NCBI GenBank assembly: GCA_038373885.1
Contig: JAWZYV010012274.1
Coordinates: forward strand, 620,001 to 684,000
Direction of reading: 5' to 3'
Length of the DNA stretch: 64,000 bases
Origin: Cheiracanthium punctorium
Taxonomy: Eukaryota; Arthropoda; Arachnida; Araneae; Cheiracanthiidae
Shown here: positions 11,293 to 22,636 of the stretch, one piece after another
Numbering within the stretch: the stretch's first letter is position 1
Layout: each line of letters begins with the position of its first letter
Made by a program: the position numbers and the translations under genes
Notes under the pieces: model-generated
What the model saw: the letters and a program-made list of their open reading frames with translations, nothing else
What the model was told of the DNA's origin: nothing
Databases searched by the model: none

Positions 11293-12522
11293 CAGTGGCG
11301 GCTCCTCCATTTGAGCACATGAGCAGGTGAACCCCCAAAAGAAAAACTAAAGAATTAACAAATTAAATTTAAAACAAATATTAAGCACACTTCTAGATTT
11401 ATGTGAATTTAAAACGAATTTTACTCCCTCCCCTCTCCCCCCACTATTATTAAATAGGCTTTTTATAGCTAACACACGGTAGTGTAGGTTACTACAGCAG
11501 CTTGAATCAATCGCACGTGCGAATGGAAAAATTTTCCCCTGAACCGCTCTGGTATGAGAAGCTGGGAAAATGTACGGCACTGATGAAATCATTCCGTTCG
11601 CACAATTTCATCGTGCACACAGCTCCAATTTTTGCGATATAGCTTCCGGATTTTCAATTGGTTTGTTACATTCGGTTAGTTATTTTTTTTTTCATTTTGT
11701 TAATATCTTTATTTCTATCATTTTTCTCTACATAATTTTTTTACATTCTAGTGTAAAGTAAATTAGATGCGAGTGAAAGACGTGTTTCGGAGCTAAAGCA
11801 ATGCAATTTTTCAATAGTATCCTTTGAAAAAAAATGGAAATAAAATGAATCAAGACAGTACCTTTGCTAAAACTTATCTTGGTGACGAAATGTAAGACCA
11901 AAGATGCAAGGCCATACCAAGGGTTTTATTAACAAAACAATAATAATGAAGCCTTTTTGTGAAAAATTTAGCCTTTTTCACCTCTTGGTTTCTCCCACCC
12001 CGAAATTTTTTTCTGGGTACGGCCATAGATTTAGGGATACCTAGATTGCTCATCCAATGTTACTAATCGTGTGCTTTTTGTTGCCAAAAACTCACCCTAT
12101 TTCTGCCACTATCATGGCTGCCGTCGATGAAAAATAGAACATTCATTGCATTACTTCAGAAAAATAAATAATTTCGAGATAAAATATTTCAATACGAGTA
12201 CTTTTTAAAATACCGATCGTTCTAAAATGATTGAAAATACCTTTACAATTTAAGTTATTGCCATTCTGCACATGCGCATGCGACTATCATTGCTACCGTT
12301 TGGAGGCAACAAGTTTTCTCTCTTTATGCTCAATCTAGAGATTCCTATATCTGGGTACGGCCCTGCAAAGATGACTTGTTTTCTTTCATTCGCATGCATT
12401 ATTTTCCATTAACTACTGGAAATGCAAATCTATTTTAACTTGTAAGGTGCATCGTATCTTCCTATTTAATTTTCAAAATTGTTTTGTGAACCTCCTCTTA
12501 AATAACCCACGAGCCGCCACTG
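11293..12522. mobile_element. hAT MITE copy 1 (CAGTGGCGG ends)
   Basis: 1,230 bp with ends CAGTGGCGGCTC and GAGCCGCCACTG and a perfect 8-bp duplication gtttcata (11285-11292 and 12523-12530). It is non-coding. It has a second, reverse copy at 58816-60070 and an end fragment at 56461-56516. It is interrupted by a 459-bp element at 11907-12365, and copy 2 lacks that insertion. Confidence 0.93.
11907..12365. mobile_element. Small hAT-type element (innermost of three nested)
   Basis: 459 bp with ends CAAGGCCATACC and the complement of CAGGGCCGTACCC, flanked by a perfect 8-bp duplication caaagatg (11899-11906 and 12366-12373). The homologous position in copy 2 of the host MITE (59472-59479, complement catctttg) is a single uninterrupted target site, which confirms the insertion. 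It is non-coding. Confidence 0.95.
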
Positions 12523-12962
12523 GTTTCATATACAGTGGAAATCTAAAAGAAACATTCCTAAACCAAATATACTGTTTGTGTTTTAAACAGGAGTATGAAA
12601 GACTTTTCTTTCGCTTTCCTGTTTAGTTAAATAAAGATTATAAGAGTCCTAACACTTCTTCAGTGAAAATACTACGTGTAATTCTTGCGTAGCTCATTAA
12701 TTAGATCAAGAGAGGGGCAAAGTAAAAATCAGCAATTTTATGATTTTCATTTGCACATGCTACCTAAGCAATTTGTGGGGCTACGATTAATTTAATGTCT
12801 GAATACAAAATGATTTTTTGTATTTCGAAAATACAAAATACATTGAAAATGTATTTTAAAATACATTCTCAAAATACTTCGTTTTTTTATGAGTGAAAAT
12901 ACAAAATACAAGTTACAAATGTATTTTCAAAATACATGTATTAGCGATTCTGCCCAACTCTA

Positions 12963-13465
12963 ATACATATATTTAAAAAAAAAAAAAAACCTTAACTTGC
13001 TTGCTGGTCCAATTGTAAGCGGTCCTCAAAGTGCCAGAGAGAGATAAAAAAAGGGAATTGTACATGCACACCAATCTCCCTTGAAATATGAATTTGTTCT
13101 TGAGCCATTGCACTCAAAATATGTTTTGCAGTATACTTTCTATTACAGTAAAAGCTTGGGAAGAATGCTTGATATGTGAAAATTCTCTTAGAGCTGTAAA
13201 TCTACTGGGCCAAACTTTAATAAGCAAGTTTTGAGCACTAATGATAGACATCCTATCCCTTATCCTAAAACTTTGTTCAAAATGTATTATGTAATAATTA
13301 TTTACTTAACACTAATGTTAGTAAAGCAACTCCTATAATATGTTTAGGAAGTTTTTATCTATTCGGAACATTTACCACTAGGCTTGCAATAAAAATCTGA
13401 TGTTTATTTTTCACTGCACTTCTTAGGATCCTTTGGCTATTTAGTGAACTTGTAATTATCATATA
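12963..13465. other. Unannotated spacer
   Basis: Contains an A-rich run after the hAT target duplication and otherwise ordinary AT-rich sequence. I see no gene, repeat end or structured motif. Confidence 0.5.
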
Positions 13466-14218
13466 CAGTGGAACCCCGATCTATCGTTCCCGCACTGATC
13501 GTTTTATTTCTATGGTCCCTGTACAAACTGTATTCATATAACGTTAACAGAACCCGCATGTATCGTTCGTCAAAAATTCACTTTCCCGCGTTCATCGTTG
13601 TAAAATGTTTTTTCTGACAGAAATAAAATTCAAGATCAGGTGGATCGATATGGCTTACAAATATAATTACTTCCTGGGTTGATGATGGTATAGGTGAAGA
13701 GTTCTTACATCTAGCAGGGATTATATTTCCATTGATTTGGAAGTAGCAACGTGCGGTATCCTAAGAATGGAAGAAATGTGACACAAAAAATGAAAATAAT
13801 TGCGAAGAAGCTGAGAATAACATTCATGCGTGACTGAGCCAACACTAGTGCCTAGTTTATCCTACGCAATAACAATATTTGAAATTGTATGACTTTTATA
13901 TACAAACATGAATACACATAAAAAAACAAAAAAAAAATGTAAATCTTGAAAATTTTGTTTAATTAAAAGATCAATGAAAAACCCAGTGTAAAATTACTGA
14001 TTTTTAAAAAATAAGTATCACTTAATTTCTACACAACTTCAATTTGTTTCTTTTACAGTTTGGTAACAAATTTAGTACTTTTGGTACACTGTAAACATTG
14101 TGTGTATTCATAAATACTGTTTTCTTCGTATTTTGACTTTAAACGCATTCGTTGTTTTCTCGCATGCATCGTTTTTTACTATGCACCCAGTGAAAAACGA
14201 TAGATCGAGGTTCTACTG
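13466..14218. mobile_element. Non-autonomous pogo/Tigger element
   Basis: 753 bp flanked by TA (13464-13465 and 14219-14220). Ends are CAGTGGAACCCCGATCTATC and the complement of CAGTAGAACCTCGATCTATC. TCG(C)ATC-type motifs (tgcatcgttttt, ttcatcgttg) repeat inside the ends. This is a textbook Tigger-type TIR. The interior has no recognisable transposase. Confidence 0.9.
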
Positions 14219-14712
14219 TATAATCTTACCATATGTCTGGGATCACCCCCTGTTTATTTAGTACTGTCTGAAGTAAATGTCCAGTGTTATTGAAATTGGA
14301 GCTATATAGCTGTCATCCTGTTTTTAAATTCACGATGACATCACATCACTAAGTGACTAATAAATAAAGTTTAATGTTCCAGTAAGGTAGGATTTTTAAT
14401 TTATTTTTTAAAAGTAATTTAAAAAATACTGCGAAATCTCGTAGTAATGAGCAAACTGTAATGAATATTTCAGGTCAAAGAATAAAATTTTTTAATAAAG
14501 AAAATCGTTAGAAAAATAAATCAATGAGAAATTTCACTTTAATGAATTTTTTAGAATTGCATGTTTAATTTTTCTCCTGAAATTCATTATTACAAGATTT
14601 TACTGAAGTCTTGGGTTGAGCTTCCCAAAAGTATGATTTTATCCTGGTTTGGACTTATAAGAAATATGGTAAGCCCAATTACAACAAATAACATTAAGAA
14701 ATATATGTACAT

Positions 14713-17315
14713 TAAGGTGGATCAAAAAAATTTTTTTTTTCGAAATCTTTGTCTCCTGAGGTGTCAAAAGTTGTAAATTGATATAAATAAGACATGTGTA
14801 AAATTCAAATGTTCTACGACAACATCTTGGGGTTGCGCATCGAGCTTAAAATCTAGAAATTTTTGAAAAATATGACTTTTTTTAAAAATCGATCAAAAAA
14901 ATTCTTTTCCTAATTATTAGGCTCCCGGGGTTTTAGAAGTTGTATATTATTATGAATAAGACGTATGCAAAATCTGAAAGGGCTGTGACAATTTCTAGGC
15001 ATTGCACATCGAGCTTAAAATCTATAATTATCTGAAAAATATGTGTTTTTTGACAAAAGTATGTAGAAAGCAAAAATTATAATTTTAATGAATTAGTTCC
15101 GTTGAAAAATGGTCAGTAACGTTCGCAGCTCTTCTCTAGTACAACCACAATCGCAATTACATTACCCAGGACCCTCGGTGATTTGATTGCGATCCGAGTC
15201 CTGCCCGTGCCAGCCCAAGCATCCAATTATTGGAGCATGCGTTTTAATGAATAATGTAAAGCCTGACTTCAAATCAAACTGTGGCATTTTATGTCAAGTG
15301 TAATAATCTAGATCGTAAGAAACCATCATCTGATAGATGGATAGACAGCAAATTTTGGAGTGGCTGTTTGCTATTGTGTGAAGTTAGCAAATACAACATT
15401 GCAGAGATTTAGATTAGAGAAATGGGCTTCTAGATTTCGGATGACGCCTTTGTTCTTTCCAGAATTCGATGATTTGCCACCGCCAATGTATGTGAGGGTC
15501 CTAAGATCAATGGATTTCGTATCAAACTCTCCCAAATTTCCAATGAAATTCTTAAAATCAGATCGTGGCATTTGGCCAAAGTATATTGAGCCAGATTCCA
15601 TTGTCAGTGAGATATGCTCTTTGTGACAAACACTTGGGTGTAATTTGCCGTCAACAAATTTTTCTATGTATCTGGTTTTGTTCTTCCTCCTATCAAAACA
15701 CAATCCAAAGAAAATTTTAAAGCCTTCTTCTGTTTCTTTCACTGCGAGTCATCTCAGCCTTCCTGTAATTTTATATAGGTCGAGAATCAGTTGAGAAGAT
15801 TTCTCTCCATCTGCATTCCTTCCGCTTTCTAGATTGTGAAATAAAGTTGATACCAAAGTTGCTGCTGCCCAGTCCGCAATAATTTTGCGTCCCAGACTTG
15901 TGAAAGCACTGATATTTTTATTCTAACATTGTCATTTGTGAACAAATCTCCCAAAGTAGCAGTAGATAGGCATTCAGCGTTTTCTTCAGTCTTTCGTACT
16001 TCTCTTATTTTCACTTTCCAAATCAATGACTAAAGTTGGAGACTGGATGTTGGAACTTTCACCTCTTTCTCCACCAATCTCGAAATTTTTCTTTCCAACC
16101 TTTCAACTTTTCTCTCATTCTCCATAAACTTCTCTTCTTTACAACTCCATCGATTGTCAGATCTCACATATCTTGCTCCCCTCTGGTCTGCTGATGACTC
16201 CCGTTCTGTATGAGGTATGTGAGGCTCTGAGCCACACCTGCTCCGGGAAAAGTCAGGACATTTGCAAGTGCGATATTCAATAGCTCTGTAAGGGAGCAGG
16301 TTTCTTCATAAACAATTACTTATGTCCGTCTCTAATGTACAATTTATTTAGCTGCTGCACTTGCTCATGACCTTTACTAACTATCTCTTGAATTCCTTGG
16401 ATTGACACAGTAGGGATACTGGTCTTGACTTCCTGTACTTTGATCGCCACTTCTCCTTCCTGCTTGCCCTTTATTCAGAAATTTTTCTTCTTAAGTACAA
16501 AAAAGTAATATAGAAGTGCGAGTATGTTTTCTCGGGTTGGTAACTTGGTAAAGGTAATTCTTTTGATATCCCCAGCTCTTCTAAGAACACCGATTTTGTT
16601 GCATGTTCTGTTGCAGACGGTTTCACTCTATTCAGAATCGTAGCAGTGCAAGGCAACCACCTTTTAGCTTTCTTGAGAGTACACTGAAAGCACCATCTAT
16701 CTGAAACGTTAAACTAAATGCCTGTTTCAATGAAATATCTCGTGCCTGCTTTAACCGAATGCATCGCTATCACTCGGCCGGCAAACCAGAGCAAGTTGTC
16801 TAGAGCACAGCTTGCGTACTGCGCCCAAGACAAAACGACAGCATAAAGTGTGCATTGTATCAAACTATTCGTAAAGCCATTTTTTTTGTGATTTACTGAG
16901 TTTCTCTGAACATTTTTTAACATATAAAAGAACCAAATCATTTTTAACAAATAAAGTTTGTTTTCTACATACTTTTTTCAAAAAACACATAATTTTCAGA
17001 TATTTATAGATTTCAAGCTCGATGCAATCCCTAGAAATTATTGTAGCCCCTCCAGATTTTACATACGTGTTATTCATAACAATATACAACTCCTAAAACC
17101 TCCGGAGCCTAATAATTCGGAAAAGAAGTTTTTTGGTCGATATTTTGAAAATGCGATATTTTTCAAAAATTTCTAAATTTCAAGCTCAATGCGCAACCCC
17201 AAGACGTTGTCGTAGAACATTCAAATTTTACACACATCTTATTCATATCAATATGCAACTTTTCACACCTCAGGAGATAAAGATTTCGAAAAAAATTTTT
17301 TTTTGATCCACCCTA
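14713..17315 (-). mobile_element. DNA transposon of unnamed family, ~380-bp TIRs, 8-bp target duplication
   Basis: 2,603 bp bounded by TAAGGTGGATC and GATCCACCCTA, with atgtacat on both flanks (14705-14712 and 17316-17323). That octamer is itself palindromic, so it could instead be the outermost part of the TIR. The inverted arms run about 14713-15090 and 16935-17315. They share blocks such as ctcctgaggtgt and ttgcgcat(c/t)gagctt. The middle encodes, on the minus strand, a broken protein related to the one at 60594-62212. Long TIRs plus an 8-9-bp duplication recall Mutator- or P-like elements, but I cannot assign a superfamily. Confidence 0.85.
15371..16680 (-). pseudogene. Broken transposase-like protein of the unnamed family (copy 1)
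   Basis: Several minus-strand pieces in different frames form one decayed protein. The N-terminal part (16471-16656) includes TILNRVKPSATEHATKSV and LGISKELPLPSYQPEKTY. A middle part (15829-16026) includes KIREVRKTEENAECLSTATL. The clearest part (15371-15742) contains LCFDRRKNKTRYIEKF, then HKEHISLTMESGSIYFGQM, then SGKNKGVIRNLEAHF. The last two blocks align by eye with EEHIVMLSEPGSVHIGHV and NNGKKNGVVRQLEIF in the copy at 60.6-62.2 kb. The C-terminal half is missing, so this copy is deleted as well as frameshifted. Similar ORFs occur in many copies in arthropod genomes, as I recall. A DNA-transposase role is inferred from the TIRs and target duplication. Confidence 0.6.
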
Positions 17316-17683
17316 ATGTACATACCTTGTTAATGCTAGCCGACAGCCAGCTCAATGTAAGAAGGAAATTTTGACCACCCTCTGTAGTTTGGAAGGATTT
17401 CATGACTTTGTAACTTTTTGCCCCCCTGTAGTGAATGTCATTAACATATTGTTTTGACCCTTTTTAGGAAGTTGGTTAAATGGTTTTGCTGTTGGGCCAA
17501 TGATAAGAGCAGGGGCCGATCATCACAATATTGGGCCCAGGGCAAACACAAATTTTTGGGCCTTTGCACCGGACCATAAATATTTTACGGGAAATTGCAC
17601 GAAAACAGTATTATGCATCTAAGTTATTTTAGATACATATAGCTACTTAAATATACTGTTTGTTTAAACACTAAATATAAATA

Positions 17684-18506
17684 CAGTGCGCACCGGTTCT
17701 AACGGACCTGGGATATAACGTACTATCGGTTATAACATACCTAGAAGCTAGGTCCCGATTGAAGTCCTACATTTATAATGTTATTTAACTTCGCATAAAA
17801 CGTACTTAACAAAAGTACATACTATAGCTATAACGTACTTTTTATACCAAAGCCAAAAATAAAATTTTGCTTTTCTTAAGAATTTTATTTCCTTGTTCTC
17901 GGAAATTTCAGTACCTTCAAAAACGCTCAATGTCAGTTTTCAGATTCTCTAGCGAGATGAATAGTGTATGAATGAAGGGAGCGATCTTATCTTTTTCGCC
18001 TGCTAGGTAGGGCTAAGAACAAGACCATGTTTTTTATTTGTCATTCATCAATGTAAATGCCTCCTAAGCCCTATCTGTTATCTGTTATGATTCTGATAAT
18101 AGTGAAGAAGAAACAGAGGAGACTACACCACGCATACCCGACGCATTAAATGCTGCAAAAACATTATCACGATTTTTTGAATGCCGCAGTGATGATGCTG
18201 AGACTCTACAAAGGTCTATTATGGATATCCAAAACAGTATTTTTAAAGTAGCATCTGCCTATTTAAAAAAAAGAAAACTACAGATTATTTATCTCAATAA
18301 AAATTGTAAGTAATAAAGAATTTTCTCTGTTTAATTTAAATTTTAAAAAATTAGACCTGTTTAAAACAAATTTTAGAATGAAATTATGAGCCCACTTTTT
18401 TTTAATGTAATATTAAATCTTACCGCGGTACTTTTTATAACGTACTTCGGCTATAACGTACTACATTTTAGGTCTCGTGAGAGTACGTTATAACCGGTGT
18501 CTATTG
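17684..18506 (+). mobile_element. Tigger element nested in the hAT element
   Basis: About 823 bp flanked by TA (17682-17683 and 18507-18508). The left end is CAGTGCGCACCGGTTCTAAC and the right end is the complement of CAATAGACACCGGTTATAAC. Subterminal 'ataacgtac' motifs repeat in both ends. It contains only the C-terminal tail of a transposase. Confidence 0.88.
18090..18313 (+). pseudogene. Tigger/jerky-type transposase, C-terminal remnant
   Basis: The + strand is open for about 74 codons to a TAA near 18313. It begins with an acidic stretch (DSDNSEEETEETTPRIPD), then ALNAAKTLSRFFECRSDDAE, then a helical part ending AYLKKRKLQ. Tigger and jerky transposases end in this arrangement: an acidic linker followed by A(L/I)xAxxxLxxFxE(x)n and a basic helix. 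The DNA-binding domain and the DDE catalytic core are missing, so it is a deletion derivative. The start coordinate may be off by a base or two. Confidence 0.65.
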
Positions 18507-18956
18507 TACATAGTAATAAATATTAAAGGATTTTTGTATACATAAATAGCATGTATTTATGAAAGGAAATGCAAAACTTGCCTAACATTATAGGGGGGCC
18601 CTCAAAATACTGTCACTTCTGCGTATCAATATTTGTATAGACGAGTTATCATTGCCTAGCTGAAGTTAATAAGGAGTTAAAGCAACCCAGTTTCATTCAT
18701 GGTAAGGTTAATGTTAAATGTCACCAGATATTACAGTGCATGCTTGCATAAACAGAAATTTTTAAATGTACATTTGCAGGATAATGTAGAGTGATTTTTA
18801 AGTTAATTTTTTAAAGAATATAAATTTTTTAACAAATGAAATTTTTTTATCAAACATAAATTTGTTGAAAAATACAACATTTTTGGGCCCTTGAAATTGG
18901 TGGGCCCAGGGCAAATGCCCGGGTTGCCCTGCCGATAAACGGGCCCTGGATAAGAG

Positions 18957-21955
18957 TATAGCAGTTTTTTAGAAATGGGAGTTCTTTTTTCTTGGTATTT
19001 TCAGAACCTTTCTGACATTTTACTTTTCCTTTTTTTTTTTTCTTTTTTTGACCAGATTTTTTGAATGTCAGTTCCATGAGATTCTTTTGCTTTACTTTAT
19101 ACAATTTTCCGTATTAAGAGATTAATATATCTGTAGCGCACTACACTTCAGTTTTTTCATGCAAATTCGAATACCAGCTCTTGGGCCCACAATAGCCACA
19201 ATAGCCACATTAAAAAATATATAGAAATTTTTTTATTGCAAGTAAAGGTGATGAAGCACTCGAGCATATCCCCCCTCCCCAAATACCCTCCAGAAATATC
19301 CAGAAACCTACCTAGTTATGCCTATCTGCAATAATTGGATTTTATGTAACGGCTAGGAGACCTACATCCATAGAAAAATTTATTTCCCTAAAAAAAAAAA
19401 AAAAAAAAACATAATTTTGTAGTCATAAAACATGCTGGGATGTTAATTCTGCACCCATAACGCCGAGCTGCACTAAAATGCAAATCTTGGGCTGAATACG
19501 CCGTTTTGACTCTGTTAATTTTTTGTCAGGGCTGCTAACTTTGCTTTTCTTATCTGCATTTATTGTGTAATAGTGTTGACTCTAGGGGCTGAGCAAAAAA
19601 ACAATCAGCTACCCTTCAGTCAGATGCTCTGCAAAGTTTACTATAATCTGAATGATAACATGTGTATCATCATAAATCACACAAACCAGTGTATAAAGAA
19701 CAAGTTAATTTATTAGAGTAAAAAACAGTCCTTATGAACATCATTAAAAGAACAATATTAGTAAAAGGCAACAACAGAGATGTTAATTCTGCACCCAAAG
19801 GCAAATCTTGCACTGAACTGTGCTTTTAGCCGATTTTTGTGTCGAGCTGTGCCGAATACGTCATTCTGACTCTTTGTTAAGTTTGCAAACTTTGCTTTTC
19901 TTATCTGCATTTATTGTGTCTAGTGTTGACTCTAGATTGATCTTTCAGGGTGCAGCGCCTGGTGGCCCTTTTATTGTCTTTTTAGTGCCCGACGGCCTAT
20001 TTCTCTTCTTTCTGGGCCTTCCTGCTTTTACATTTTTATTATTATTAGTCAACAATCGCCACTTTTTATTTCTTACATACCATTTGCGGCCCATCACGAA
20101 AATACGTTAATTAAAACAGCCCCTTCACAAAAATTCGATATAAAGCCGCACTTTCAGGAAAACCGTCTATGAAATCGGATCTTTCCCACAAATGCCTTTT
20201 TCAAATATTCTAATCTTTCAGATCGTAATACTGTTACTGCCTTTTTCATTGTCTTCATTTGCGCTAGCCGAGTACCCGAAAAGGGGCCTCTCTAGTATGT
20301 TTTGTTTTTGCTGACTCAGTGAGAAGCCCGATCGGCCGGACAGAACTACGTAGGCATTTCACTTAGGAGTTGGGGGAAGAAAATATGGTTGGGAAATTCA
20401 AAAATTTCTAAAGTTATCTAAAAATTTCCGATTTTATCTGTCAATCCTCAAATATCGGTAGCTACGTTTGATAAATATGTAGTTGCGAATTATCAAACAA
20501 TCATTATTCCAGAGTTCGTCGCCAGCAGTATATAGTTATTGCTCTTTTGGGTATTTTTAATAGTTTTGCACACTAGTTATTTTTTTTAAATCGGCTTTCT
20601 TAGTACATATTATTTTTAATGTATAACAGTTATTTACTAACCATATATAATTGCGGATGTTACAGAAAGTATGCCATAGCAAAACGACGTATTGTGATTC
20701 GAAAATTCTGCGGGATTTGCTTGTTTGTTATGGCAAACCTAGACAAGGGATATCTCCTTAGGGGCAAAGCCTGATTATGACCAACAGGAGCCCCGAGCAT
20801 TGATGAATTTGGGGGCCGCCATTTATGAAATTTGTTTTATTCTTCATAAAATTTAAATATGAAAGAGTATTTCAGAACAAGATTAGATTTTGGGGGCCCT
20901 GGGCAAAGTCCCAATTTGCCCATGCAATAATAAGGCTCTGCTAAAGGGGTGCTTTGGTTGGTTGACTTTTTAAAGAACATCTGATGAAACCAACAAAAAC
21001 TCCAGACCAACAGTCGCACAGTCGCACTTCAACACTTCAAGGCGTCTACCATGTTCAGTGGCTTTATCCACTCAAATTGATCTGAATATCATGCGATTTG
21101 CGACGTTTTGCAAATACAGCAATTGAAACACATTATGCTTTTGCCAAAAAAAAAAGGAGCAAAATAATGATCTTTTGCTTTAGCAGTGTAGTGCTAGGGT
21201 TATTGGCGCCCGGTGCGGTCCTTCAATTTGCCGCCCCATTCATTCTAAGTTTCAGCATTCTGCCCCCATTTCAGTCCTTTAGTTTTCCAGCATATTATTT
21301 TTAAGTGTCCTGCCGGCCACAATCTTTTTTTTTAATCTTGCCACCCGGGCGCCCCCCTTTCTTAAACGCCACAGTTTTAATTACATAAAAGTGGAGTAAC
21401 TGCAGAATTTAGTAAATCAGACTATTGACAAGATTTGGTATTCTAAATATTCATATTATACGAGTATATCGTATATCTTCTGTTTTTTTTTTTTTAATTC
21501 TCAACTTTTTAATGAATGAAGAAAAATAAAATTAAAAGCTAAACGATAGCTAGTTCTGGGAAAGGATGTCTTAAGAAAACAAACTGTGTCATAAATTAAC
21601 AGCTAGGTTATTCATAAAACAAACTGTCATCAATTTAAGCTTATTTTCAGTTTTAAAAAACTAAAAAAAAAAAAAAAATCGAAAAAATTCTGGAAGGTTT
21701 TTTAATATATAATTTGTTTGAGTACTTCTGGCAAGAGGATGTTAATTATTTTTATTATTTTAAGCTGATTAAAAACATTTGATAGTTAAAATAAAATGCT
21801 AATTAATACTTTTTTCATTTTCAAAAGATTAAAGCAATGTTTAAGAAAGAAAATTTAGTGTTTTTAAAGAGACCTTTTTAAGTATGTTACAAAAAATTAT
21901 AAATAAAGCTTTATGAAAAATAAATTATTTAAAATATGTTAAACTTTTTTTCATA
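18957..21955. other. Gene-free repeat fragments
   Basis: Contains a poly-A run near 19390-19410, two direct copies of a segment rich in gatgttaattctgcaccc (19440-19590 and 19779-19935), short gggccctgggcaaa hAT-type ends (about 20760-20945), and ggcgcccgg- or gggcgcccc-rich stretches near 21200-21360. I see no gene. The longest open frame (19820-20110) spans these repeats. Confidence 0.5.
19440..19935 (+). repeat. Direct repeat of about 150 bp
   Basis: 19440-19590 and 19779-19935 share gatgttaattctgcaccc at the start, cttttcttatctgcatttat in the middle and a gtgttgactctag-like end. A related start/end pair (ctagagtcaacact, gagttaacatccc) appears at 23803-24055. This looks like a MITE family with aacatccctg ends. 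Confidence 0.6.
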
Positions 21956-22636
21956 CAGGGTTTCTACAGACCTGGAAAGTCAGGGAATATCAGGGAAATG
22001 AGTTTTGGTCAGGGAAAGTCAGGGATTCGGGAAAAAAGTCAGGAAAATTTGAAGAAATTGAAGAAAGGTCAGGGATAGGGATGGACGCGAGACGACTTTT
22101 TGCGAGACGAGACAGACATTTTTAACATTATGATATAGGGATTTTTGCGAGACGAGACAAACTTTTCGGCTGTTTTGCGAGACGCGAGACACCAATTTTT
22201 CGTCTCGCGTCCATCCCTAGTCAGGGAAATGCAAGAATATTTGAATTTTGCGGCAAAATCAAGAAAATACTTCCTGTTTGAACCTAATTGTAGAAATTGT
22301 TTTATTTTCATTTTCTTATTTAACCTTATAAATAATTTTAAAACGTGTTCTTTATTAACATATCTTGCTCAGTTGAAATATTCTTAATTTTATCCTAAAT
22401 TATCCTCAAACATAGTTTTTGTTAGAATTCAGTAATGTCAAATAATATTTTTGTGTACATTGATTTTATTATTATTATTTGCAAAAAAGGGGCAAAATAT
22501 ATAAAAAGTTATTAATTAAAGGAAGTTATATTAAAAATAGAAATGCAAAATTCAGGAAAGCACGCTAGATAAAAACTCAGGGAAGAGTATGATAGATGTC
22601 AGGGAAGCAAAAGCTGTGAAATCTGTAGAAACCCTG
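21956..22636. mobile_element. MITE with CAGGGTTTCTACAG ends
   Basis: Left CAGGGTTTCTACAG and right CTGTAGAAACCCTG are perfect inverted 14-mers 681 bp apart. 'gtcaggga' is repeated many times in both subterminal parts. It is non-coding, and I found no clean target duplication. It hosts a 144-bp MITE at 22076-22219. Confidence 0.8.
22076..22219. mobile_element. 144-bp MITE nested in the previous element
   Basis: Ends TAGGGATGGACGCGAGACGA and the complement of the same sequence lie inside a perfect 8-bp duplication gtcaggga (22068-22075 and 22220-22227). The interior repeats gcgagacgaga, so nearly the whole element is made of its end motif. Confidence 0.9.

Larger units (their letters stand above)
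10271..12962. mobile_element. hAT-type element (outermost of three nested)
   Basis: The left end CAGAGTTGGGCA and right end TGCCCAACTCTA form a short TIR. It is flanked by a perfect 8-bp duplication atacatat (10263-10270 and 12963-12970), the hallmark of hAT insertion. The subterminal DNA repeats ataca-rich motifs (aaaatacaaaatac). The element is disrupted by the hAT MITE at 11293-12522. A 64-codon ORF remnant lies at 10787-10978 on the minus strand. Confidence 0.85.
17510..18948. mobile_element. hAT-type element hosting a Tigger insertion
   Basis: Ends CAGGGGCC and GGGCCCTG lie inside a perfect 8-bp duplication gataagag (17502-17509 and 18949-18956). Subterminal tgggcccagggcaaa occurs in both halves. 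It is non-autonomous: the only coding trace belongs to the Tigger element nested at 17684-18506. Related ends occur near 20760-20945 and 31640-31700. Confidence 0.92.

Noticed and set aside
15360..15626. 88-codon + strand frame
   Set aside because: It is antisense to the better-supported transposase-like minus frame at 15371-15742.
19820..20110. 96-codon + frame with hydrophobic Leu/Phe-rich sequence
   Set aside because: It spans a direct-repeat MITE segment and T-rich DNA. The hydrophobic composition follows from T-richness.
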